The notes beneath the pieces are model-generated. The model was not told the DNA's origin. It did not search any database and was given only the letters and a program-made list of their open reading frames with translations. A stretch of DNA of 14,067 nucleotides, taken from NCBI GenBank assembly GCA_025349905.2, contig MU624644.1, positions 1 to 14,067 of the forward strand, given 5' to 3'. The DNA comes from Blastocladiella britannica. Taxonomy: Eukaryota > Blastocladiomycota > Blastocladiomycetes > Blastocladiales > Blastocladiaceae. Position numbers and translations under genes: made by a program. Below are positions 1-7,564 of the stretch, piece by piece (positions within the stretch are counted from its first letter, which is position 1; every line of letters starts with the position of its first letter).

Positions 1-506
1 CACGTTGTATTTTTTGATGGGTCGAGAATAAGCAACAAGCGAGCGCGGATCAAGGCCAATATCAAGCAGGAATCCAGGATCAAGGACATATGAGAGCGGT
101 CGATGATGACGAGACGAGTGAAAAGACCTGGAATTTAAGAAATCTATTGGAAATATTGGATCCGAGCGCTGGAGCTGGAAAGGTGGGATATTGGAATGGC
201 AGTGGAAACGCGGCCTGGATATCCATTGGGTATCATGGAAGGACTGACCGAAATATCAACGAGAAAACCGGATTGGTCTGACATTGGTAAGAAAATGGGC
301 ATTGGAATTCGGATGGAAGGATTGGGACACGAGAAATCCATGCAAAGTAAATCGTGTTCCGATTTCCATGGCAGGCCAGCTTGGAATTCCATCTCCAAAA
401 TCGTGTTCAGTGCGTGAAGTCGCAAGCCAAAAATAATTTAATACAAAAATTATACTTCATTCTCTCAACACGAACGAACGCCTACGTTATTAAATAAACC
501 AACACA
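1..506. other. Intergenic region without a supported gene; ATTGG cluster inside
   Basis: The short open frames here (60-93 codons on both strands) carry no recognisable domain and overlap one another, so I call no gene. The region is less GC-rich than the genes beside it. Positions 146-325 hold eight ATTGG words on the plus strand. From about 430 the sequence turns AT-rich and leads into the ATP18-like start codon at 507, so this end probably holds its promoter and 5' UTR. The left part could be the 3' flank of a gene outside the window. Confidence 0.5.
146..325. repeat. Cluster of eight ATTGG (inverted CCAAT) words
   Basis: ATTGG begins at 146, 155, 190, 225, 272, 283, 301 and 321, all on the plus strand, so CCAAT is read on the minus strand. 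A random 180-base stretch would hold well under one copy per strand. Two spacings are exactly 35 bases (155-190-225). The flanking words are also similar (TTGGAATTC occurs at 302 and 381). It may be a decayed tandem repeat or a CCAAT-factor (HAP complex) platform; the sequence alone does not decide. Confidence 0.5.
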
Positions 507-811
507 ATGTCGTCGTTCCTTGGCTTCAAGCTGTACCCCGCGCCCATCCTCCGCCCGTACAAGTGGTTCTTTGTCGGCGGCGCCATCACCTGGACCCTCA
601 TGTACAAGGCCCGCGCTGCCATGCTCGCCAGTGGCCGTATGATTTTCTTTATTTTGAACGATCAATTGTCTTTGCGTGCTGACTGACTTTTGATGCCTAC
701 CTTATTGTTTAATAGCCGCCGCCGCGCCTGGTACTCTTTCTTGTTTTTATCTCATTTTCTTATGGACTGGACTGACAATTCAACCTCAATTTAACAGCTG
801 AGAAGCACTAA
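507..811 (+). CDS. ATP18: ATP synthase subunit j/i (Atp18-like), mitochondrial
   Basis: Small subunit of the membrane part of mitochondrial F1Fo ATP synthase; in yeast Atp18 sits in the peripheral membrane region near the dimer interface. My model has exons 507-636, 716-730 and 798-811, giving 52 aa (yeast Atp18 is 59). The N-terminus reads SSFLGFKLYPAPILRP, close to the fungal YPAPILKP signature of the ATP-synt_J family. A single membrane helix follows at about residues 19-34 (KWFFVGGAITWTLMYK). The end, GPAAAPAEKH, has the Ala/Pro-rich, His-terminated look of the animal 6.8PL homologue. Introns are GTATGA...AATAG (79 nt, branch-like GCTGAC) and GTACTC...ACAG (67 nt, ACTGAC). The middle exon is only 15 nt. 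The start at 507 is the first ATG of the conserved N-terminus. Family recognition is good; the last two exons rest on splice signals and ending similarity. Confidence 0.83.
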
Positions 812-847
812 AATCACCGGAACCGCCAGCCAGTCAGTCACGCAATA

Positions 848-864
848 GGGGGGGAGGAGGAGGG
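848..864 (+). other. G-rich tract with quadruplex potential
   Basis: Seventeen bases with no C or T: seven G, then three runs of GG, GG and GGG separated by single A residues. It lies in the 187-bp spacer between the ATP18-like stop and the SMC4 start and is followed by an AT-rich run (TATTTTTTTAAAT) near 870. It could be a promoter element of SMC4 or part of the ATP18 3' UTR. Two of the G runs have only two G residues, so quadruplex formation would be of the weaker kind. Confidence 0.35.
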
Positions 865-998
865 AATGAAATATTTTTTTAAATCGGGATAAATATGACG
901 GCCGTACTTGCGATTTCTCACTCAAGCAGTCCAAGTGTCTTTCTCCTCCACATGCTATGGCAAAAAAACTGCATCTTGGACAACAATAAAATAATAAA

Positions 999-3900
999 AT
1001 GATTGGCGGCACCCTAAACCACACGGGCCCCTCGGCATCGGCCGCCGGCGCCTCCTCGTACCCACTGGCCCAACCAGCAAGGTCCGACCCGAACTTGGCC
1101 CGCATTATCTCCCCTCCCTCATCGCAGCAGGGCGCCGGTCCCCGACAACGCATGGTCATTTCCCACCTGGTGCTGCGCAACTTCAAGTCGTACGCTGGCG
1201 AGCAATTGATTGGCCCGTTCCATAAGGTAGCTCATATTCTTATATGCTTCCCCCAATTCGACAAATTAATCAATATAAAACTAGTCCTTCTCGTCGGTCG
1301 TCGGACCCAACGGATCGGGCAAGTCCAACGTGATTGACGCGCTGCTGTTTGTGTTCGGGTACCGCGCGTCCAAGATGCGCCAGGCCAAAATCGGCCACCT
1401 GATCCACAAATCCGAGGCTTTCCCGGACCTGCCACAGTGCACAGTGGAGGTGCACTTTGAGGATATCCTTGAATCGGTACATACATACATTTCCCTGCTT
1501 GCTGAAATGCATCTGACAACAGCAAAATAACAGATGGCAGACGATACGACCACGATCGTGCCCGACACGCAGCTGGTGGTGGCCCGCACCGCCACGCGCT
1601 CGCACGCGTCCCGGTACACCATCAATGGCGCCGCGTCCAGCTACACGGACGTGACGGCGTTGCTTCGCGGCAAAGGGATTGATCTGGACCACAACCGGTT
1701 CCTGATCTTACAAGGCGAAGTAGAATCGATTGCGCAAATGAAGCCTCGGGGCACGGGAGACGCCGACGACGGCCTGCTCGAGTACCTGGAGGACATTATC
1801 GGCACCGCACAGTACAAGGCGCCGCTGGCGACGGCGAGGCGCGAGCTGGACGCACTGAGCGACGCGCGCACGGCCGCGGTGGCGCGGGTGCGGCTGGTGG
1901 AGCTCGAAGTGGCCGCGCTCGCGGACGGCCGGGCCGCCGCCGAATCGTACTTGAAGGCCGAGGCACAGGTCCGGCGCGCTCAGGCGCGGATCGCACGCCA
2001 CCATGCTCGACGCCACCGTCACGGCGCGGCTGCCGCGGGTGCCGCTGCCGACGAGGCCCGCCGGTTGCTGGCTGACTTGGAAACGGCGACGGCGGCTGCT
2101 GACCATGTGGGCGAGGCGGCGGCGCTCGAGGTCCGTGAATCGGCGGCACGTAACGCCGCACATGCAGCGCACGCGGTCCTGGAACCGGCCGCGCGGGCCA
2201 TGGCGGCGCTGGCTGCCGACGACGTGCGAGTGCGCGAGCAGCGCAAAGCAGTGACCAAGCGCCGCGATGCGCTGGCCAAGGCCGCCGCCACCGCCGCCCG
2301 CCGGGTGGCCGATGGGGCCGCCGAAATCGCCGCGCTCGCCGACACTGCCGCCGCCCGTGCCGCCGACCAAGCAGCCGTCGCGGACGAGCTGGCGGCCGCT
2401 CGGTCCGTGGTCGATGACTTGGCGGTGACGGTGCGCGCCAAGGCCCGCGACCTGCAGGCCGACATGGACGCCCGGAAAGCCGCGGCACGGCCCGTCGCTC
2501 AGCAGCTGCGTGAACGCCGCGGTCACCGGACTACCGTGACCTCTGCCCATGCGCGCGCGGTGGCCGCGGCCGGTGGCACTGCGGCTGCGCAAGAGCGGCT
2601 TGGAACTGCCGAACGGGATCTGGCGGGCCAGCAGTCGGTGCTGGCTGCCGAAGAAACCACGTTGGTGGAGCGCCGCGACGAACTCATGGCCGACCAGGCG
2701 ACCCAAAAAGCGGCCCACGCGGCCCTGGCCGCGTCACATGAGGCCGCGCACGTGGCTGCCCGTAAGGCCGCGGTGGCAGCCGAGGATTCGCGGCGCGCGC
2801 TCGAGCACGCGCGGCGGTCGCGCGGCGCGCAGCTTTCGGCGCTCCTGGACCTGAAGACCTCGCAGTGGCCGGGACTCATGGACCGGCTGGGCGAGTTGGG
2901 CTCGATTCCGGCCAAGTATGACGTGGCGGTGTCGACGGCTGTCGGGTCCCTCAACTGCCTGGTCGTGGACTCGGTGGGCACGGGCGAGGCGATCCTGGAT
3001 TTCTTGCGGGTGCAGCGGCTCGGACGCGCTCGGCTCATTGTCTTGGACAAGTTGGCCCGCCGCGACCTGGCACCCATTGACACGCCCGAAAACGTTCCCC
3101 GGTTATTTGATCTGGTGGAAATCAAGGGTGGGTCCGACCCACTACGCCAGGCATTCTATTTCGCCATGAAGAACACGCTCGTGGCCGACACCTTGGAGCA
3201 GGCGCGTCGGGTCGCATTTGCGGGCAAGCGCCGGTGGCGCGTGGTCACGTTGGCGGGCGAGCTGATTGAGGCCTCGGGAGCCATGTCGGGCGGCGGCTCG
3301 CGCGTCATTCGCGGCCGCATGAAGCTTTCGGGCGAACTGGCACCCATGTCGCTGGCTTCTTCGTCTCGGGCCCGCAAGAACAACGACGACGACGATGATG
3401 ATGATGAACTCGAGTCGGTGACCGAAGAATCAGTGGCTGCTCGTGAGCAAGCACGCGCCGATACGCACGCGCGGCTGGCAGAACTCTCGCGCGAGGTGGA
3501 CGCGGCCGTATCAGGGCTTGAGCAGAATGCGCACCAGCTAGCGGCCGTGGAGGCCGATTTGGCCCGCGTGCGTGCGGCCCAAGTGCGTGTGGTCCAAGCG
3601 CTCGAGCGCACGCGTGCCGAACTGACAACTGTGACCGCCGGAGACGGCGATGACATGGCCGATGGTGCTGCTAGCAGCAGCAACAATAAGCGCAAAAAGG
3701 CCAACAAGGCGACCAAGCCAGACAATGCGGACGCGCTCGCGCAACAGCTCGAGGCTGTGGACGCCGACATTGCGGCGCTGGAGGCCACGCAGGCTGAAAT
3801 GACCTCCGCCATGGCCGCCATTCAGGCCAAGATTGATGAAGCCGGCGGCGCCAAATACAAGAAGGCGAAAGCGGCGCTGGCCGAGATGGAGTCCCTGGCC

Positions 3901-5307
3901 GACCAGGCGACGCGCGATGCCGCCAAGGCCCAGGCCGCACATAACCAGGCCGAGCGCTCTGTGGCTGCCGCACACCAGACGCTGGCCGAATCCGAGGCGG
4001 CCAAAGCCGCGATCGACGAGCAGCTGGCCGACTTGCAGGCGCAGCTGGCCGACCTCGAGGAGCGGGCGCTACCTGTGGCTGACGCCGTGGACGACGCCAA
4101 GGCCGCGGTGGCGGCGGCCGAGACGGCGCTGGCCGAAGTCCAAACCCGCCAGCGCGCACTCGAGGCTGAGGTGGCTCGGTTTGCGCGCGAACAGGCTGAA
4201 TTGGTGGCCACCGTGGACCAGGTGGTCCGTAAGCTCGCGTTCGAGCAGCAGCAGATGGCTGTGTGGGGGAGCAAGCTGGTGGAAATCAAGGAATCGGCGG
4301 CCGCCACACGGGCAGCGCTGCGGGTTGATGGCAAGAGCGGCGGCGACGACGACCTGGATACCATTATGGACGTCGACACGGACGGTCCAGTCCTGACCCA
4401 AGTCCCCGCCGACAACGATGCCGATGAATCCATGGATCTGTGGGAACAGCTGGGGCTAGGCGACGGACTGGACGACCAGGACGCGGACGACGAGACGGAC
4501 TTTGACGAGCCGGCGCTCCAGCGCGAGATCAAACAGCTCAAGAGCGAGCTCGCGGGCCAGCAAGTCAATCTGGGCGAACTGCTCGAGCACCAAGCGCGGT
4601 TGCGCGAGCTGGCACGCCGTGCATCGCAACTGGTCGAGGCCGAGCAACGGCGCGACGAGCACAAACAGGTCACGGACGCGCTACTGCGGGCGCGGCTGAC
4701 GGCGTTCATGACGGGCTTTTCGGAGATTTCGCTGCGGCTCAAGGACATGTACTCGCTGATCACGTCGGGCGGGAACGCCGAGCTGGAGCTGGTGGACTCG
4801 ATGGACCCGTTCGCCGAGGGCATTGTTTTTTCGGTGATGCCGCCGCGCAAGTCGTGGAAGCAGATCGCCAACTTGTCAGGTGGAGAGCGCACGCTGGCGT
4901 CGCTGGCGCTGGTGTTTGCGTTGCAGGCGTACCGCCCGACCCCGCTCTACGTCCTGGACGAGATTGACGCTGCGCTCGATTTCCGCAACGTGTCCATCAT
5001 CGCCAACTACGTGCGCGAGCAGTCGCAGGGGCCGCATGCCGCCCAGTTTATCATCATCTCGCTGCGGCACAACATGTTTGAGCTGGCCGACCGGCTGGTG
5101 GGGATTTACAAGGTGCGTAATTGCACGCGCGCCGTGACCATTAGCCCGTCGGAAGTGGCGGCTGCGATCGGGATCCCGTCGGAGACTTCGTCTGCCATTG
5201 CGTCCATTGCGTCGGTTGCTGCCACCTCCCGAGCCGTTGATGCTGTTGCTGCCTCAGCTTTGAATGGTGCCGCTCCTGCCGCCGTGGAGGAATCGCAACT
5301 TTACTGA
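999..5307 (+). CDS. SMC4: Condensin subunit SMC4
   Basis: Core ATPase of condensin, pairing with SMC2 to compact mitotic chromosomes. Exons 999-1226, 1285-1476 and 1534-5307, all joined in phase 0, give 1397 aa (human about 1290). An in-frame TAA lies at 987-989, just before the start. N-terminal motif NFKSYAGEQLIGPFHK, then Walker A GPNGSGKS at residues 83-90 and GIDLDHNRFLILQGEVE as in SMC4 orthologues. Two Ala-rich coiled-coil arms flank the hinge, about 585-735, which ends in the SMC4-like SGGGSRVIRGRMK. The C-terminal head has signature LSGGERTLASLALVFAL (from residue 1254) and Walker B PLYVLDEIDAALD (1277-1289), all catalytic residues kept. Unusual are acidic or Asn/Lys-rich inserts at about 756-770, 843-870 (KRKK, a possible NLS) and 1075-1130, and a 50-residue Ala/Ser tail. 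The 58- and 57-nt introns have GTAGCT/GTACAT donors and CTAG/ACAG acceptors. Confidence 0.97.
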
Positions 5308-5336
5308 ATTTGAAATACATTTTTGCGTGGACTCGA

Positions 5337-6038
5337 TCAAGCAAAGACGCGCCGCACTTGAAAGCTGCCGTCATCAGGGGAAGAGCATGTCCAGCAAGTG
5401 CGGATCTGCGGCGTCGTGCCGAGATTGAGCAGATCCACCCCGTCCACGTCGAGCACGAGCATCCCAAAGTGCGGGCTTGGTTGGTCGTCTTTCTCATTTC
5501 CAGAAGATGATGATTCAGCAGAGAAATCTGGGGGCACAACCGCCCCCGGGATCGGACCGGTGGTCGCGTAGGCGCGTTTGGCGGCCGACGACTGCGCGTT
5601 CCATAGCGCGGCACGAGCGTTGGCATCGACCTCCGTAGAATCGCCACCCGGTACCACGCGCATGGCGCCCGCGAGACGGAACTGCTGGCGCGTGTGGGCA
5701 AAGTACCAGCACGCCTCGACGCGCGGCGACGCGGCGAGCTGTGCGATCTTGTCGGACCGCAGATCGGTTGCAAACACCAGCGATGTCGACGCGTCTTCTT
5801 TTAGTTCGTTTGGATCATTGAGGTGGTCGGCGAGCATGAGCGTGGACCTGCTGCTACTGCCACTGGGATACGACAGCAGCAGACCACGAAAGACCACCGT
5901 GCGCACGTGCGGGCGCGTCGCCGTAACGTTGATCGTGGCCAGTTGCAGGAACCGTGCGGCGGGGCCAACTTTGGCCACGTTTGCCGACAGGACGGCAAGC
6001 AAGGACGGCAGCCAAGATGCTGGTGCTACTGTTGTCAT
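5337..6038 (-). CDS. FMN-binding pyridoxamine-phosphate-oxidase-like protein, Alr4036 type
   Basis: Intronless, 233 aa. It matches the split-barrel flavin-binding fold of the Alr4036/Pyridox_oxase_2 family: RFLQLATINV (29-38), VRTVVFRG (45-52), FATDLRSDKIAQLAASPRVEACWYF at 89-113, TRQQFRLAG (116-124), and the distal FGMLVLDVDGVDLLNL (191-206) with a Trp near 216. In this family the Arg/Lys-rich TDLRSDK and RTVVFRG segments contact FMN. The true substrate is usually unknown; it need not be pyridoxamine phosphate. Residues 174-189 form a Ser/Glu/Asp-rich linker not typical of the core. The ATG at 6038 leaves only about 28 residues before the core, so an upstream start is not needed. The stop lies 29 bp from the SMC4 stop, so the two transcripts must overlap at their 3' ends or share a terminator. 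The 5' side faces the bZIP-like gene across 300 bp. Confidence 0.85.
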   Translation of the reverse strand: MTTVAPASWLPSLLAVLSANVAKVGPAARFLQLATINVTATRPHVRTVVFRGLLLSYPSGSSSRSTLMLADHLNDPNELKEDASTSLVFATDLRSDKIAQLAASPRVEACWYFAHTRQQFRLAGAMRVVPGGDSTEVDANARAALWNAQSSAAKRAYATTGPIPGAVVPPDFSAESSSSGNEKDDQPSPHFGMLVLDVDGVDLLNLGTTPQIRTCWTCSSPDDGSFQVRRVFA

Positions 6039-6338
6039 GCTTCTTTACTGCTGCCAAGGCGAATTTGATGTGATTGTGTCGCAGGACTGCGAACCAAAAC
6101 GAAAAATGTTGGGAGTGACACGGCTAGGTCGGCAAAATCGCCGGCCGGACAGACAATCTCTGCCTGGCCATATGGGCCGTGCCGTGCAGCACGCACCCAG
6201 CTACGTGTGCATGACAGTCGACGACGACTCAACTCGTAGCTCTTCGGCCTGGTGCTGGTGGCCCTTTTTAAATACGCGCGACCTGACCTTTCCTTCCCAA
6301 TACTTTGGTTGGAGATCGCAATGTATTGAGACCGACCA
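6039..6338. promoter_or_regulatory. Shared divergent promoter region
   Basis: These 300 bp separate the start codons of the FMN-binding protein (minus strand) and the bZIP-like protein (plus strand), so both core promoters must lie here unless they reach into coding sequence. A TATA-like TTTTTAAATA at 6265-6274 lies 65 bp before the plus-strand ATG. CGACTCA at 6223-6229 is one mismatch from the AP-1/Gcn4 site TGACTCA, and an ACGTG core occurs near 6205. I see no credible exon here. Confidence 0.5.
6265..6274 (+). promoter_or_regulatory. TATA-like element upstream of the bZIP-like gene
   Basis: TTTTTAAATA stands out in GC-rich surroundings and lies 65 bp upstream of the ATG at 6339, a plausible distance for a fungal TATA element with a short 5' UTR. 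No transcript data support it. Confidence 0.4.
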
Positions 6339-7157
6339 ATGACGCATCCCAATAGCTACAGCAGCACCTACGACCTCCCCACCGGGTACCCGGCCGCATA
6401 TACGCGCGATAACCCATTTCCGCCTCCGCCGCCGCTGCATCTGGTCCCACTTCCCATTAGCGGCGCAACTGCACCAACACAGGCTCCACAAGTAGCGATG
6501 CCCGAGGTCCCGGACTGGGCGCGCCTATATGCGCTCGATCTGGCGCTTCCGCTCCGCCCACATCCTGCCGCGTCACTTGTGCCAGTGCCATCTCATCCAC
6601 ACATGGCCATGATGACGATGCAACCGCCAGCACCACTTTCGGCGCTTGGCAGTGCAAGCGCCGCGGGCGGAATGACTGGCCGCGCTGCATCCTGTGCTCC
6701 AGGTCCCGAACCCGGAGCTTGGAACTCGGGGTGGTTGTTCGAGTCACCACCAGCAATCGCGGCAGCAGGAGAATCCTCATCACCGCCGTTGAGGTCACCA
6801 GTGGCACCTGGAACTGCAACCGTGCCGTTGGTACCTCCACGAGTCAGCGAGTTGCGCCGTACGCAATCGGGACCCATTCCACGAGCGAAGCGGGCAGCGA
6901 TGCCCCCTACATCCCCGCCAGCGTCAGTGGCTGCAACCCCAAATGTGGGTCCCATCATCAGCGCCAAGACTGCCAAGAGCCGGGCCGCGCGCGATAAGGC
7001 AGCCGAACGCGTAGCGGCGTTGGCGCGGCGCGTGACTGAGCTCGAGGCGCAGCGTGCGAGCCTGATGGAGGTGGTTGCGGGGTTGCGTGCGGCTCAGTGT
7101 ACGCAGTGCAATGAGCGCGGCAGGACAGCCGGGGCAAGTCGGCAGCAGTCCCTGTAA
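6339..7157 (+). CDS. Pro/Ala-rich protein with a C-terminal bZIP-like segment
   Basis: Intronless, 272 aa. The first 200 residues are rich in Pro, Ala and Ser and probably disordered, with a short stretch DWARLYALDLALPLR at 59-73 that might be an interaction helix. From about 208 the sequence resembles a basic leucine zipper: basic patch AKTAKSRAARDKAAER (209-224), the conserved Arg at 218, then leucines at exact heptad positions 228, 235, 242 and 249. The Asn expected eight residues before Arg218 is Lys210, so DNA contact may be altered. A CTQC pair (254-257) follows. If it is a bZIP factor it would act in the nucleus as a dimer; alternatively it is only a short coiled-coil protein. The frame is open throughout, has its own TATA-like element, and shares codon bias with its neighbours. 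Confidence 0.68.
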   Translation: MTHPNSYSSTYDLPTGYPAAYTRDNPFPPPPPLHLVPLPISGATAPTQAPQVAMPEVPDWARLYALDLALPLRPHPAASLVPVPSHPHMAMMTMQPPAPLSALGSASAAGGMTGRAASCAPGPEPGAWNSGWLFESPPAIAAAGESSSPPLRSPVAPGTATVPLVPPRVSELRRTQSGPIPRAKRAAMPPTSPPASVAATPNVGPIISAKTAKSRAARDKAAERVAALARRVTELEAQRASLMEVVAGLRAAQCTQCNERGRTAGASRQQSL

Positions 7158-7261
7158 ATGAAGGGGCGACCCGTTGCCCGTCAACGTCTTCGTCGTCGCC
7201 GTCTCCATTGTCGTCGACCGAATGAAACATTTCTCTCCTCATCAAGTTTTGCACAATAGCC

Positions 7262-7535
7262 ATGGCCGCCGCTCCTCCGCCGTCGGGACCGCCGCGCAAG
7301 ACGTTCCTGCAGTCGTATTTCGCCCTGAATCCCCGCCACCGGCTGTACATTGGCCTTGGTACTTTTACCTTATGTTTCCATCGTGCGGAGTTCAGCTGAT
7401 TAACAAATATCAGCTGGCGTTGGCGTCTCGCTCGCCGGCATCGCGGCCGCGGATTATCTTGAAAGGAACTCGGATATGGCCGTCAAGGGCCAAGTCGATG
7501 CGATTGTCGGCGCTGCCAGTCGGCCCTCGCCATGA
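7262..7535 (+). CDS. Small single-pass membrane protein, family not recognised
   Basis: Two exons, 7262-7358 and 7414-7535, joined across a 55-nt intron (GTACTT donor, branch-like GCTGATTAAC, ATCAG acceptor), give 72 aa. The order is a Pro-rich start, a basic stretch (PRKTFLQSYFALNPRHR, 11-27), one hydrophobic helix (LYIGLAGVGVSLAGIAAADY, about 28-47), then a polar tail. The layout recalls nuclear-encoded accessory subunits of inner-membrane respiratory complexes or import machinery, but I cannot assign a family. The ATG lies in a good context (AGCCATGGCC). The unspliced frame hits a stop soon after the donor, whereas splicing restores a long hydrophobic helix, which supports the intron. It starts 104 bp after the bZIP-like gene, and its stop is 29 bp from the USO1 stop on the other strand. 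Confidence 0.7.
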
Positions 7536-7564
7536 AAATATACCATTTTATAACAGTAAAAAAA

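Noticed and set aside
90..425. Small open frames in the left flank (63, 73 and 93 codons)
   Set aside because: They overlap on both strands, lack motifs, and their composition follows the ATTGG-rich repeat rather than the GC-rich codon use of the real genes.
3822..4892. Long antisense open frame (356 codons) opposite SMC4, and similar ones at 1708-2718 and 3156-3821
   Set aside because: They are composed of Ala/Arg/Ser runs that arise on the opposite strand of GC-rich, Ala-rich coding sequence; no domain is seen and the SMC4 frame is unmistakable.
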